From contig NZ_JAQZAN010000022.1 of the NCBI RefSeq assembly GCF_028737255.1, forward strand, positions 1 through 64,000: a stretch of DNA of 64,000 nucleotides, given 5' to 3'. The stretch is from Actinomycetospora straminea. Lineage in GTDB: Bacteria > Actinomycetota > Actinomycetes > Mycobacteriales > Pseudonocardiaceae. How positions within the stretch are numbered: the first letter of the stretch is position 1; every line of letters starts with the position of its first letter. This document shows positions 23,233-34,202 of this stretch, one piece after another. Made by a program: the position numbers and the translations under genes. The notes under the pieces were generated by a model. The model made no database searches and was not told where the DNA came from. It saw nothing but the letters and a program-made list of their open reading frames with translations.

Positions 23233-23940
23233 TCAGTCGGCCTTCGGCGTCGACTCGCCGACCAGCCAGCGGGCGACGTCGACGAGCTTGATGTTCGTGT
23301 CCTGCGAGCTGCGCACGAGGCGCTGGAACGCCTCGTCGTCGCGCAGGCCGAAGCGCTCCATGAGGATGCCCTTGGCGGTGCCGATGACGTCGCGCGAGCT
23401 CACGGCCCGGTCGAGCTGCGCGGCGCGCTGGGCACCGCGCAGCGCGAGGCCGGCCTGGTTCGCGAACAGGGCGCCGAGGATGCGGTCGTCCTCGTCGAAG
23501 GCGTGGGTGCGGCGGCTGAAGAGGTTCAGCGACGCCGCGCGCTTGTTCTCGCTGTAGAGCTGGAACGACAGGGAGCTGTGGACGCCGAGGTCGAGGGCGC
23601 GGCGCACGAAGTTCGGCCAGCGGTCGGTCTCCTCGGCGAAGTCCTGGACGAGGACGATCTCCTCGTCGTAGATCGACTCCACGCACGGGCCCTCGCCGGT
23701 GTCGGCCTGCACCTGGTCGAGCTCGTTGACCACCTCGTCGGTGGTGGCCGGCGAGACGATCTTCCCGCGGCCCTCGAGCAGCAGGACGCCGGCGAGGTCG
23801 GTGGCCGGCGAGGTGTCCACGGCGGCGGCGAGGATCATGGCCAGGGTGTCCTCGACCGTCGTCGCGGAGCCGAACTGCCGCCCGGAGGTCAGGAGGTCAC
23901 GCAGGCGCGCGTCGTCCTCGGCGAACACCGTCGGGGTCAC
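23233..23940 (-). CDS. GAF-ANTAR transcription antitermination regulator
   Basis: 235 residues from the GTG at 23940. A GAF domain (about 20-165) carries CVESIYDEEIVLVQDF and SSLSFQLYSENKRAASLNLF. The ANTAR domain follows (about 175-230) with SRDVIGTAKGILMERFGLRDDEAFQRLV and a final VDVARWLV. ANTAR domains bind dual-hexaloop RNA structures and prevent termination, and GAF provides ligand input. It is a single gene, 15 nt after the convergent acyl-CoA ligase stop. The RNA target is not identified here. Confidence 0.92.
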   Translation of the reverse strand: MTPTVFAEDDARLRDLLTSGRQFGSATTVEDTLAMILAAAVDTSPATDLAGVLLLEGRGKIVSPATTDEVVNELDQVQADTGEGPCVESIYDEEIVLVQDFAEETDRWPNFVRRALDLGVHSSLSFQLYSENKRAASLNLFSRRTHAFDEDDRILGALFANQAGLALRGAQRAAQLDRAVSSRDVIGTAKGILMERFGLRDDEAFQRLVRSSQDTNIKLVDVARWLVGESTPKAD

Positions 23941-24014
23941 CCGCCCTCTCGTCGGCCTCGGCAGAGGCCTCGGGTGGGACCTCCACGGATCGGCCGACCT
24001 TAACGTCCCACGGG

Positions 24015-24038
24015 GCCGGGCGCCGACGGCGGCCCGGC
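24015..24038 (-). terminator. Hairpin directly after hutH
   Basis: GCCGGGC (24015-24021) and GCCCGGC (24032-24038) pair, and the inner GCCGACGGC extends the stem with a GAC loop and one bulged base. It abuts the stop codon of hutH, the last gene of the hut operon. It is a GC-rich terminator without a clear T-run, as is common in high-GC actinobacteria. Confidence 0.5.
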
Positions 24039-25583
24039 TCAGACCGGCGCCCAGGTGGGGTCGCGCAGGAGCCCGACCGCGACGTCGACGTCCGCGGTGA
24101 GCGGGCGGTCCTCGGTGCGCGGGTCGAGGACCTCCTCGGCCCGGGCCAGCGCCTCCTCCACGGGGACGGGCCCGCCGGTCGCCGCGCTCGCCGTCGGCAG
24201 CCCCGCGCGGCGCCGCAGGCGCAGGGCCCGCACCGCCGCGACGAGCTCGCAGGCCAGCACACGGGTGTAGGCCGTCGCCACGTCGGCGGTGGCGCGCGCC
24301 GCCTGGGTCGAGAAGCTCGCGTGGTCCTCCAGCCCCCGGGACACCACGGCGCTCCCCAGCGTCACCGGCAGCGCCGCCTGCCGGAGCGCCGCGAGGGCGT
24401 CGTGGCTCGTGTACTCGAGGATCATCACCCCGGAGCTGCCGGGCGGGCCGTCGGCGAGGAACGCCCGCAGGCCCGTCTGCTCGGGCTCGACGAGGTCGCC
24501 GAGGCGGGCCGCGGACAGCTCGGCGACGCCGTGGACGCACGCCCGCACCTGGTCGAGCGCGCCCGCCACGTAGGCGGTGTGGAAGTGCGCGTGGTGGTAG
24601 GCGTCGTCCTCGGCGACGGCGATCATGGGGTTCTCCGCCCCGGCGTTGACCTCGACGTCGAGCACGCGGTGCAGCGTGTCCAGCGCGTCGATGGCCGGCC
24701 CGTTGACCTGCGGGAACGCGCGCAGACCGAACGGGTCCTGGATGCGGCGGCCGCGCGGCGGGGTGCGCTCCATGCCGAGCAGGTGGCGCATCCGCTGGGC
24801 GCAGCGCACCTGGCCGGGGTGCGGGCGCGCCCGGTGCACCGGGTCGGCGTAGGCCTCGGGGCTGCCGTCCAGGGCGAGATAGGACAGCGCCGCGACGGCG
24901 TGGCTCGACGCGATCACGACGTCGAGCGTGCCCGCCGCGAGCGAGGCCTCGGCGAGGGTGACCGCGTTGCTCGACACGAAGGCCAGGGCGTCGCCGGCGT
25001 CGACCGCCACCGGGCGGTGCTGCGGCGGGGCCGTCTCCCACGCGCCCTCCCCCGCCAGCGCCAGCGCGATCTCGGCCAGCGGGGCGAGGTCGCCGGTCCC
25101 GATGGCGCCGAGGCGGTGCACGACGGGCCGCGCGTCGGCCGCCACCGCGTCGCCCAGCGCGCGCACGAGTGCCGACGACACCCCGGAGCGGCCCGCGAGG
25201 AGCTGGTTGAGCCGGACGATCAGCGCCGCCCGCACGAGCTCGGCGTCGAGCCGGTCGCCCGCCCCGCCGGAGTGGCTGCGCAACAGGCGCAGGCCGTGCC
25301 CGGCGGACTGCTCCGCGTCGTCGGCGACGGCGATCTCGTCGCGGTTGGCGCCCACGCCGGTGGTGCGCCCGTAGACGGCCCGGCGGGTGCTGAGGTCCGC
25401 CCCGAGCCGAGCGGCGCGCTCCACGCGGACGAGCGCGCCCCGGTCGAGGTGCAGGTCGACCGGCCCCGGGGTCCGCGCGACCGCCGCCACCGTGCGGGCG
25501 GTCAGCGACGCGCCCCCGAGCCACAGCGGCGGGCGCCCCTCGAGGGGGAGGACGCCGGGGAGGGCGGGGCTGTCGGTGCTCAC
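24039..25583 (-). CDS. hutH: Histidine ammonia-lyase family protein with altered MIO triad
   Basis: 514 residues, full length for the HAL/PAL family. Family segments are kept: Y71-G-R-T-T-G-V-G, [43 protein letters not shown] and [10 protein letters not shown]. The segment that makes the electrophilic MIO group is normally G-x-V/I-G-A-S-G-D-L-A-P-L. Here it reads [11 protein letters not shown], so Ala-Ser-Gly becomes Gly162-Thr163-Gly164. Canonical HAL deaminates L-histidine to urocanate. Whether Thr can build an MIO-like group is uncertain, so activity is not assured. It is the last gene of the hut operon, overlapping hutI by 4 nt. Confidence 0.82.
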   Translation of the reverse strand: MSTDSPALPGVLPLEGRPPLWLGGASLTARTVAAVARTPGPVDLHLDRGALVRVERAARLGADLSTRRAVYGRTTGVGANRDEIAVADDAEQSAGHGLRLLRSHSGGAGDRLDAELVRAALIVRLNQLLAGRSGVSSALVRALGDAVAADARPVVHRLGAIGTGDLAPLAEIALALAGEGAWETAPPQHRPVAVDAGDALAFVSSNAVTLAEASLAAGTLDVVIASSHAVAALSYLALDGSPEAYADPVHRARPHPGQVRCAQRMRHLLGMERTPPRGRRIQDPFGLRAFPQVNGPAIDALDTLHRVLDVEVNAGAENPMIAVAEDDAYHHAHFHTAYVAGALDQVRACVHGVAELSAARLGDLVEPEQTGLRAFLADGPPGSSGVMILEYTSHDALAALRQAALPVTLGSAVVSRGLEDHASFSTQAARATADVATAYTRVLACELVAAVRALRLRRRAGLPTASAATGGPVPVEEALARAEEVLDPRTEDRPLTADVDVAVGLLRDPTWAPV

Positions 25584-26758
25584 GGGCGGACCTCCTCGAG
25601 CAAGGGGGCACTGGTGGGGACGCGGCGCCCGGCGCGCCACACCGCCGCGGTCAGCGGAACGCCGGGGCGCTGGGCGAGGTGCACGGCGGTCGGCGCGTCG
25701 AGCACGTGCAGGTCGGCGCGGGCGCCCACCCGCAGGTGGCCGACGTCGTCGCGGCGGAGGGCCCGGGCGCCGCCGAGGGTCGCCGCGCGGACGGCCTCGG
25801 GCACCGACAGCCCACCCTGCAGCACGGCGAGGGCCACGCAGAGCGCCATGGACGTGGTGTAGCAGCTGCCGGGGTTGGCATTGCTGGCGAGCGCGACGGT
25901 CGCGCCGGCGTCGACGAGGCGGCGGGCCGGTGCCGGGGGCTGGCCGGTCGCGAGGTCGCAGGCGGGCAGGAGGGTCGCCACGGTGCCGGAGCCGGCGAGG
26001 GCGTCGACGTCCTCGTCGGTCAGGTGCGTGGCGTGGTCGACCGACGCCGCGCCGGCCGCCACCGCGACGGCGACCCCCGGGCCGGGGCCGAGCTGGTTGC
26101 CGTGCACGCGCCCGCCGAGCCCGCGCGCCGCACCCGCGGCGAGGACCCGCGCGGCGGCGTCGCCGTCGAACGCGCCGTCCTCGCAGAAGACGTCGATCCA
26201 CCGGACGTGGGCGGCGACGGCGTCGAGCATCGGGCCGCAGACGAGGTCGAGGTAGGCGCCGGTCGTCGTCCCGGTGGGCGTGAGGTGGGCGCCGAGGAAG
26301 GTGACCTCGTCGACGACCTCGGCCGCGATCCGGGCGGCGCGCGCCTCGTCGGCGACCGTGAGCCCGTACCCGGTCTTGGTCTCCAGGCAGGTGGTGCCCT
26401 GGCGGGCGGCCTCGGCGACGTGGCGGCGCAGGCGTTCGGCGAGGTCGGCGTCGGACGCGGCGCGGGTCGCGTCGACGGTCACCTGGATCCCCGACGCGGT
26501 GTAGGGCTCGCCGGCGACCCGCCGCGCGAACTCCTCGCCCCGGTCGCCGGCGAAGACGAGGTGGGTGTGGCTGTCCACCCAGCCGGGCAGCACCGCGCGC
26601 CCGCCGACGTCGACGGCGGTGTCGCCGCTCGGGGCGTCGCGCGCCCGTCCCGTCCAGGCGACCCGGTCGCCGTCGAGCACCACGGCGAAGGGGCCGTCGA
26701 CGGGTTCCTCGTCGTCGTGGGTGGAGAGCTCGCCGATGCCGGTGATCACGACGCTCAC
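25580..26758 (-). CDS. hutI: Imidazolonepropionase
   Basis: 392 residues from the GTG at 26758. The amidohydrolase metal motif is in [34 protein letters not shown], the later metal-site His in [25 protein letters not shown] and the [13 protein letters not shown] segment all match HutI. The enzyme opens 4-imidazolone-5-propanoate to N-formimino-L-glutamate, the third step of histidine degradation. It overlaps both neighbours by 4 nt (GTGA), showing tight translational coupling in the hut operon. Confidence 0.94.
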   Translation of the reverse strand: MSVVITGIGELSTHDDEEPVDGPFAVVLDGDRVAWTGRARDAPSGDTAVDVGGRAVLPGWVDSHTHLVFAGDRGEEFARRVAGEPYTASGIQVTVDATRAASDADLAERLRRHVAEAARQGTTCLETKTGYGLTVADEARAARIAAEVVDEVTFLGAHLTPTGTTTGAYLDLVCGPMLDAVAAHVRWIDVFCEDGAFDGDAAARVLAAGAARGLGGRVHGNQLGPGPGVAVAVAAGAASVDHATHLTDEDVDALAGSGTVATLLPACDLATGQPPAPARRLVDAGATVALASNANPGSCYTTSMALCVALAVLQGGLSVPEAVRAATLGGARALRRDDVGHLRVGARADLHVLDAPTAVHLAQRPGVPLTAAVWRAGRRVPTSAPLLEEVRP

Positions 26759-28041
26759 GCGGGCACCGCCGCGATCGCGGCCGCCAGGTCGGCGGCGGGG
26801 CGTTCGACGAGCTGGTGGACGCCGTCGCGGACGATCGGCCGGCCGCCGACGCGGACCTCGCGGACGTCGGCGGCCGACGCCGCGAGGAGCACGCCGTCGG
26901 GCCGGGCGCCCGCGGTGCGGATCGTCCCCGTGTCCACGGTGACGAGGTCGGCCGGCGCGCCGACCGCGATCGCTCCCCCGTCCGCCCCGGCGCGCAGGAG
27001 GGCGTCGGGGGTGAAGCGCTCCCGGACGCCGTGGGCCAGGCGCTCGTGCATCTCCAGGGCGCGCATCTCCTCGAGGGGGTCGATCACCGCGTGGCTGTCG
27101 CTGCCCAGGCACAGCGGCACGCCGGCGGCGGCGAGCGCGCCCGCGGGCCCGATGCCGTCGCCCAGGTCGCGCTCGGTGGTCGGGCAGAGGCAGGCGCGGG
27201 TGCCGGTGCGGGCGAGGCGGGCGACGTCGTCGCCGGTCAGGTGGGTGGCGTGCACGGCGGTGGTCGCCGGCCCGAGGACGCCGGCGTCGTCGAGCAGGGC
27301 GGTCGGCGTGCGACCGTGGGCGGCGAGGCACGCGGCGTTCTCGGCGGGCTGCTCGGAGAGGTGGACGTGCAGGGGCCGCTCCCCCGCCCACGCCGCGACG
27401 GTCGGGAGGGCCTCCCGCGGCACGGCCCGCACCGAGTGCACCGCCGCGCCGACGCGCACGCGATCACCGTCGTCGAGCGTCGCGACCAGCGACGCGCGTT
27501 CCGCCCACGCGTCGACGTCGGCGTCGGCGAAGCGCCGCTGCACCCCCTCGGGCGGGCGGTCGAACCCTGCGGCGAGGTAGCAGGTGTCGAGCAGGGTGAT
27601 CCGCAGCCCGGCGGCCTGCGCGGCCTCGACGAGGGCGCGGTCCACGGCGACCGGGTCGGCGTAGGGGTGCCCGCCCGGGGCGTGGTGCAGGTAGTGGAAC
27701 TCGGTCACCGCGGTGTGGCCCGCGAGCGCCATCTCGGCGTAGACGGCGGTCGCGAGCCGGCGGTAGCCGTCGGGGTCGAGCGCCGCGGCCACGCGGTACA
27801 TGCCCTCGCGCCAGCTCCAGAACGAGTCCGCGGCGCGTGCGGGACGTCCCCGCAGGGCGCGGTGGAAGGCGTGCGAGTGCCGGTTGACCAGGCCGGGGAG
27901 GGTGAGGCCCGGGACCGGCGTCCCGGTCCGCGGCGCCCCGGGCACGACGCCGACGATCCGGCCGTCGTCGATCTCCAGCGCCACCGCGTCCACGGGGCCG
28001 CCCGGCAGCCAGGCCCGCTCGCACCACAGGATCAGCGGCAC
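26755..28041 (-). CDS. hutF: Formimidoylglutamate deiminase
   Basis: 428 residues. Amidohydrolase motifs: [18 protein letters not shown] for the metal His pair, [15 protein letters not shown] for substrate binding, [14 protein letters not shown] and [15 protein letters not shown]. This pattern separates HutF from other deaminases. It deiminates N-formimino-L-glutamate to N-formyl-L-glutamate and ammonia, so this organism uses the five-step branch of histidine degradation. The start at 28041 is backed by GGAGGAG. It overlaps the preceding M20 gene by 10 nt. Confidence 0.93.
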   Translation of the reverse strand: MPLILWCERAWLPGGPVDAVALEIDDGRIVGVVPGAPRTGTPVPGLTLPGLVNRHSHAFHRALRGRPARAADSFWSWREGMYRVAAALDPDGYRRLATAVYAEMALAGHTAVTEFHYLHHAPGGHPYADPVAVDRALVEAAQAAGLRITLLDTCYLAAGFDRPPEGVQRRFADADVDAWAERASLVATLDDGDRVRVGAAVHSVRAVPREALPTVAAWAGERPLHVHLSEQPAENAACLAAHGRTPTALLDDAGVLGPATTAVHATHLTGDDVARLARTGTRACLCPTTERDLGDGIGPAGALAAAGVPLCLGSDSHAVIDPLEEMRALEMHERLAHGVRERFTPDALLRAGADGGAIAVGAPADLVTVDTGTIRTAGARPDGVLLAASAADVREVRVGGRPIVRDGVHQLVERPAADLAAAIAAVPA

Positions 28042-29212
28042 AGCTCCTCCAGGACGTCGGCCAACGCCCGCACGCCCGCGGCGGCGTCGGCGTCGTCGGC
28101 GTGCTCGTCGGGCGCGTGGCTGACGCCGGTGGGGTTGCGGACGTGGAGCATCCCGGCGGGGACGTGCGCGGCGAGGACCCCGGCGTCGTGGCCGGCGGCG
28201 GTGGCGAGACGTCCCGCACCGGTGACCGCGGCGAGCGTGTCGGCGAGCCCCTCGTCGAGCGTCACCGCGTCCGACACCGACTCCGCGCGGAGCTCGACGG
28301 TGCACCCCTCGTCCGCCGCGGCGGCGTACGCGGCGGCGGCGACGTCGTCCACGAGCGTCTGCGGCAGGGGGCCGCGGGCGTCGAGCCAGAGGTCGACCCG
28401 CGAGGCGACGACGTTGGTGCCGCCGGGCACGGCGTGCAGGCGCCCGACCGTCGCGCGGGCCTCGTCGCCGTGGTGCGCCATGGCGGCGCGGGCGGCGAGG
28501 ACCGTGGCGGCGGCCGGGAGCATCGGGTCGCGGCGGTCGTCGAGGCGGGTGGTGCCGGCGTGGTCGGCGCGCCCGAGGAACGACAGCCGCCAGCGGCCGT
28601 GGGCGACGATCGTCGAGCCCACGGCCAGTGCCTCGCCGCGCGGGGCGAGCGCGCGGCCCTGCTCGACGTGCAGCTCGACGAAGCGGCCGATCCGCGCGAG
28701 GCGCGCCGGCTCGGGGCCGAGGCGCGCCGGGTCGTGGCCCTGGTGCGCGAGGGCCTCGGCGAGGGTCACGCCGTCGGGGTCGCGGAGCTCGCGGGCCTGG
28801 TCGGGGTCGAGCGCGCCGGTGAGCAGCCGCGATCCCAGGCACGGGACGCCGAAGCGCCCGCCCTCCTCCTCGGCGAACACGACGACCGCCAGCGGCCGGG
28901 CCGGGACGACCCCGCGGGCCCGGAGCTCGTCCACGGCCGCCAGCGCCGCGACCACGCCGAGCGGTCCGTCGACGGCGCCGCCGCCGGGGACCGAGTCGAG
29001 GTGGCTGCCGGTCACGACGGCGTCCCCGGCCGCGGGGTCGCCCCACCACGCCCAGAGGTTGAGGTTCGCGTCGGTCTCGACCGCGAGGCCCCGTCGCCCG
29101 GCCTGCTCGGTGAACCACGCCCGCAGCGCCGCCTCCGCGTCGTCGCCGAGGTGGCGGGACCAGCCGCCGCGTCGCGGGTCGCGACCGACGTCGGCGATGT
29201 CGTCGAGGAGCA

Positions 29213-29213
<1 letters not shown>
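28032..29213 (-). CDS. M20-family amidohydrolase (AllC/carbamoylase-like) in the hut operon
   Basis: 393 residues. Peptidase M20/M40 motifs: VTGSHLDSVPGGGAVDGPLGV for the first metal site, AVVVFAEEEGGRFGVPCLGSRLL for the bridging and catalytic acid pair, FVELHVEQGRAL, and a C-terminal His in GHDAGVLAAHVPAGMLHVRN. It is named allantoate amidohydrolase or N-carbamoyl-amino-acid hydrolase by similarity. Its place between hutU and hutF, as in Streptomyces, and the absence of a standard HutG suggest that it hydrolyses N-formyl-L-glutamate to glutamate and formate. That role is inference. Its ATG shares one base with the hutU stop (TGATG). Confidence 0.9.
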
Positions 29214-30865
<1,652 letters not shown>

Positions 30866-30920
30866 GGGTGACAGTGCAGCGCTCCCGCCCGGTCCCGCAC
30901 AGACCCTCTGGCGACCTGCT

Positions 30921-30936
30921 GTCTCGGATACGAGAC
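30921..30936. promoter_or_regulatory. IclR-type palindromic operator between hutU and its regulator
   Basis: GTCTCG-GATA-CGAGAC is a perfect 6+6 inverted repeat with a 4-nt centre, resembling the G-TTCG-TATA-CGAA-C class of sites bound by actinobacterial IclR proteins. It lies 56 nt upstream of hutU and just ahead of the preferred IclR start, so it could serve both genes. Binding is inferred. Confidence 0.55.
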
Positions 30937-30944
30937 TCGGGGCC

Positions 30945-31757
30945 GTGGCCGGTGTCCCGGGGTTGCGCCGCGGGCTCGCGATCCTGCGCCTGCTCGCGGC
31001 CGGCGAGCCACTGACCGCAGCGACGCTGTCCGCGCGCCTCGGTCTACCCCGCTCGACGACCTACCACCTGCTCACCGAGCTCGAGGCCGCCGGCGTCGTC
31101 GCGCACCTGCCCGACACCGCGCGCTGGGCCGTCGGGATCGGCGCGTTCGAGATCGGGACGGCGTACCTGCGCCACCACCCGCTCGACGAGGTGGCCGGCC
31201 CGGCACTGCGGCGGCTCGCCCACCGGATCGGCCACGACGTGCACCTCGGGGTGCTCGACGGCCGCGAGCTGCTCTACCTGCTCCGGGAACGCCCGCCGCA
31301 CCCGCAGACCCTCGTCACCGCCGTCGGCGTCCGACTCCCGGCGCACCTCACCGCGTCCGGGCGGGCCGTCCTCGCCGGGCTCGCGCCCGCGCAGCGCCGG
31401 GCCCTGCTCGCGGGCGCCGGGCCCCTCGCGCGGCGCACCGACCGCGGCCCGACCTCGCTGCGCGCGCTGTCCGCGGTGCTCGCCGCGGAGGCCCGGCGGG
31501 GCTGGTCGGTCGAGGACGGCGAGGTCAGCCGCGGCTACGCCTCGGTCGCCCGGGCGATCCACGGCGCCGACGGGGAGGCGGTCGCGGCGATCAGCGTGAC
31601 GTTCCCGCACCTCTGCGACCCGGTGTGCGGCGCCGACTTCGGCGACCTCGCGGCGGTCGTCGGGCGGACCGCCGTCGAGGTCACCCGCCGGCTGGGTGGC
31701 GTGCCGGGGGCGGGCGTCAGGCCGCCTGCACCACCTGGGGGCGGTAGCTCTCGATGA
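30945..31757 (+). CDS. IclR-family regulator of histidine utilisation
   Basis: 270 residues from the GTG at 30945, which places the palindrome at 30921 outside the gene; an ATG at 30864 is also in frame. The N-terminal winged helix (about 5-65) has [34 protein letters not shown]. The IclR effector domain (about 80-250) has [39 protein letters not shown] and [25 protein letters not shown]. Divergence from hutU and the operator make it the probable hut repressor or activator; urocanate is a likely inducer by analogy. Its 3' end overlaps the convergent globin gene by 41 nt. Confidence 0.9.
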   Translation: MAGVPGLRRGLAILRLLAAGEPLTAATLSARLGLPRSTTYHLLTELEAAGVVAHLPDTARWAVGIGAFEIGTAYLRHHPLDEVAGPALRRLAHRIGHDVHLGVLDGRELLYLLRERPPHPQTLVTAVGVRLPAHLTASGRAVLAGLAPAQRRALLAGAGPLARRTDRGPTSLRALSAVLAAEARRGWSVEDGEVSRGYASVARAIHGADGEAVAAISVTFPHLCDPVCGADFGDLAAVVGRTAVEVTRRLGGVPGAGVRPPAPPGGGSSR

Positions 31758-32103
31758 TGTCCATGAACTCGCGGTGCTCGGCGTCCGGGACGCCGAGGAA
31801 GCTCAGGGTCGCCGCGATCTCCATCGACACCGCGTCGAAGCCCTTCTGGTCGATGCGCAGCTCGTCGTGGGCCCTGACCATGTCCTCGCCGAAGTAGCAC
31901 TGGGGCCCGCCCGCGGCCTCGATCGACCAGGCCGTCACGAGGAACTTGTAGCCCGGCGCGTTGGCGGGGTTCCCGTGGTGGGCGTGGACCGCCTCGTTGG
32001 CGTTGACCGCGGCGTTGGCGAAGAGCCGGTCGACGAGGACGTCGACCGCGCCGGCGATGCCGTAGACGCCGCCGAGGCGCTCGTACAGGGACTGCTCGGC
32101 CAT
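31717..32103 (-). CDS. Group I truncated haemoglobin
   Basis: 128 residues. SLYERLGGVYGIAGAVDVLV opens the shortened globin fold, PGYKFLVTAW and the GGPQCYFGEDM segment lie ahead of the proximal His79 in RAHDELRI, and a C-terminal helix follows. These are group I (N) marks. Such proteins bind oxygen, NO or related ligands at haem, often for NO detoxification. The ATG at 32103 is the first consistent start. There is no partner reductase gene nearby. Confidence 0.9.
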   Translation of the reverse strand: MAEQSLYERLGGVYGIAGAVDVLVDRLFANAAVNANEAVHAHHGNPANAPGYKFLVTAWSIEAAGGPQCYFGEDMVRAHDELRIDQKGFDAVSMEIAATLSFLGVPDAEHREFMDIIESYRPQVVQAA

Positions 32104-32208
32104 GAGGACTCCCTCGCGTCGTCGCCGCCGGTGACGTGGTGGGTGGGCGGCGTGATCGCGTTCACTCTGCTGGGCTCCACGCGTCCCGGTCAATGGCGCA
32201 CAACCGAA

Positions 32209-32976
32209 TCAGCCGGGCGCGACCCAGCCCTTGACGAACGCGAAGTGCTCGTCGAAACGCAGGACCGGCTCGTCGCGGTAGGCGTGCCGGAACTGGGCGA
32301 TGCCCTCGCGGAGCTCGTCCTCCGAGAACTCCCCCAGCACCGAGAGGTACCGCGCCTCGAGCAGCCGGACGTAGCGCTGGCGGTCGATGGTGGTGTGGAA
32401 GGTCCGGTAGCTGACGCTGGTGCGCAGCCCCGAGGCGCGGAGCGTCTCGACGATCTCCGACGTCTCGGGCTGGAGCTGCGCGAAGCGCTCGTGGGCCTCG
32501 CGGAACAGCGGGTGGTCGATCGTCCGCGGCAGCATGACGACGAGCATCCGACCGTGCCGTGACAGCAGCCCGGCGAGCCCGTCGAGGGTCGTGCGCCGGT
32601 CGCCGACGTGGTGGATCGACTCCTTCATGACGACGGCGTCGAGGCGGTCACCGTCGGGCAGCGGGACCACCCCGGTCGCCAGGTCCTCGGCCCCCGCGAC
32701 GAGGGGCTGCAGGTCGGACTGCCTCGGGAGGCGCTCGAGCATGGCCGGCACGGGGTCGACGCACAGGATCGGCCGGGTCGGCCGGACGGTCTCCGCGATG
32801 CGGCGCGTGTAGAGGCCGGTGCCGCAGCCGACGTCGGCGATGGCGTCCGAGGACGTCAGCCGCAAGGAGTCGGTGATCGCGTCGGCGAAGCGCCGCACGT
32901 AGTCGGGGTCGTAGGACCAGTGCTCGTCGTAGTCGGCGGCGACGCGCTCGTAGTGCTCGGCGGTCCGGTCGGTCAT
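32209..32976 (-). CDS. Class I SAM-dependent methyltransferase
   Basis: 255 residues with the UbiE-like opening MTDRTAEHYERVAADYDEHW. SAM motif I is AIADVGCGTGLYTRRIAE (about 46-63), the acidic residue is in ILCVDPVPAML, and the motif near LDAVVMKESIHHV is followed by GRMLVVMLPRTI. The C-terminal half (YRTFHTTIDRQRYVRLLEARY) is specific to a subset of uncharacterised methyltransferases. The substrate is unknown. A 213-nt divergent gap separates it from the secreted-protein-like gene at 33190. Confidence 0.87.
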   Translation of the reverse strand: MTDRTAEHYERVAADYDEHWSYDPDYVRRFADAITDSLRLTSSDAIADVGCGTGLYTRRIAETVRPTRPILCVDPVPAMLERLPRQSDLQPLVAGAEDLATGVVPLPDGDRLDAVVMKESIHHVGDRRTTLDGLAGLLSRHGRMLVVMLPRTIDHPLFREAHERFAQLQPETSEIVETLRASGLRTSVSYRTFHTTIDRQRYVRLLEARYLSVLGEFSEDELREGIAQFRHAYRDEPVLRFDEHFAFVKGWVAPG

Positions 32977-33189
32977 GGCGGCCTCCCCGCGTGCGCTGTG
33001 ACGGCGGTCTCGTCGTCGCGTCAGGGTGGCACGCCTGCGCCGGACGGAGCAGGGGTGGTCGAGATCGGATTCGTGGGCCCGGACCCGTGTGTCGACCACC
33101 CGATCGAGTGGCGTGGAGATCTACCTTCGACGCGGCGCGACCGCAGGGCGCCGACGACCGCGGTCGCCGTGCCGCGCTGGGGGGCGTCC

Positions 33190-33846
33190 GTGACACAGCC
33201 GCGTGATGACAGAGGGCGGTACACCTACAAGGTCGGCGTCGGTTCGGTCCTCGCCGCCGGCGTCATCGGGATCGCCGCGGCGGTCAGCGTCGGGGCCGAG
33301 GGGGCGGGCGCCGGCTCGACCGCCAGCACCGTTCTCCGAGGGAACGCCCCGAGCGTGTCCGCTCCCGCCCGGGCCGCCCGCGGCCAGCAGCGCTCGGCCC
33401 GCATCCAGCGCCAGCTCATCCGGAGCGGGCTGCGGCCGTCGCTCCAGGCCGAGGCCGACTCGGGATCGTGTGCCGCGGACGCGCGTGGGCAGGTGCGCGA
33501 GTTCCTCGCGACCCACCCGTGCGAGGCGGTCTACCGCGGGCTCGTCGAGGTGCACCGAGGCCCCGTGGCGGCCGTGGTCGCCGTCGCCTGGATCGAGATG
33601 GTCGAGCTCGACGACGCGACGGAGCTCAAGGCGCTGGTGGACCGGCCCGGCACGGGGAACGTCGATCAGCTCTCGCCTTCGGAGGGCACGCAGGTCATCG
33701 AGCTCGCGGAGCCTGCGTACGCCTCGCGCCAGGACGGCCGCCTGGTCACGACGGTCGAGGTCCAGCCGGCGACGGCCCCCGTCCCCCGGCGGGTCCTCGA
33801 GGAGATCGCCGAGGAGGCCGCGGACGGGGCGATCCGGCCCGATTGA
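33190..33846 (+). CDS. Hypothetical membrane-anchored or exported protein
   Basis: 218 residues from the GTG at 33190. One hydrophobic segment (about 15-34, VGVGSVLAAGVIGIAAAVSV) after basic residues could be a signal anchor. A low-complexity linker follows, then a globular part with REFLATHPCEAVYRGLVEV, VAAVVAVAWIEMVELDDATEL and LVDRPGTGNVDQL. The two Cys in GSCAA and HPCEA may pair outside the cell. I have seen this globular pattern only in uncharacterised actinobacterial proteins, and I assign no function. Confidence 0.75.
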   Translation: MTQPRDDRGRYTYKVGVGSVLAAGVIGIAAAVSVGAEGAGAGSTASTVLRGNAPSVSAPARAARGQQRSARIQRQLIRSGLRPSLQAEADSGSCAADARGQVREFLATHPCEAVYRGLVEVHRGPVAAVVAVAWIEMVELDDATELKALVDRPGTGNVDQLSPSEGTQVIELAEPAYASRQDGRLVTTVEVQPATAPVPRRVLEEIAEEAADGAIRPD

Positions 33847-34013
33847 CCGACGCCCGCGTCGCCGTCACCGGCTCTCCGCGATCTCCGATGCGGTGCCGCC
33901 GTCGGTGGGGTGACGCGTCGCGGAGCGGCCGAGCGGGTGGTGTCGGCACGATCTCTCCCCGCCGAGGGCTCCTCGTCTGGTGCCGGGGCGCCGGACGTGC
34001 CAGCGTTCCGGTC

Positions 34014-34202
34014 ATGGACATCGGCCCCGTCCGCCGCCGCCTCACCGCCGAACCCATCAGCTCGCCCGTGCCGGGCGACGCCGTCGAGGTCGACGGGTCC
34101 GACGCCGGCGTCAGCACCACCGCCGTCAGCACCACCGCCGTCGGCACCACCGCCGTCAGCACCCCCGTCCCCGACGACGCCGCGCCCCAGCCCGCCCGGT
34201 GA
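34014..34202 (+). CDS. Small hypothetical protein with TTAVS repeats (62 aa)
   Basis: 62 residues from the ATG at 34014. The N-terminus MDIGPVRRRLTAEPISSP is followed by four tandem five-residue units (V-S/G-T-T-A and a variant), then an acidic Pro-rich end. The repeat is exact at the DNA level (15-nt unit). No known domain. The next gene starts inside its stop (GTGA), which supports translation of both. It may act mainly to couple translation. Confidence 0.45.
   Translation: MDIGPVRRRLTAEPISSPVPGDAVEVDGSDAGVSTTAVSTTAVGTTAVSTPVPDDAAPQPAR
34110..34169 (+). repeat. Four tandem 15-nt repeats
   Basis: Units GTCAGCACCACCGCC at 34110 and 34125 are identical; the one at 34140 differs by one base and the one at 34155 by two. 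They encode V-S-T-T-A-like units in the small protein at 34014-34202. Copy number is likely to vary between strains through slippage. Confidence 0.85.
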
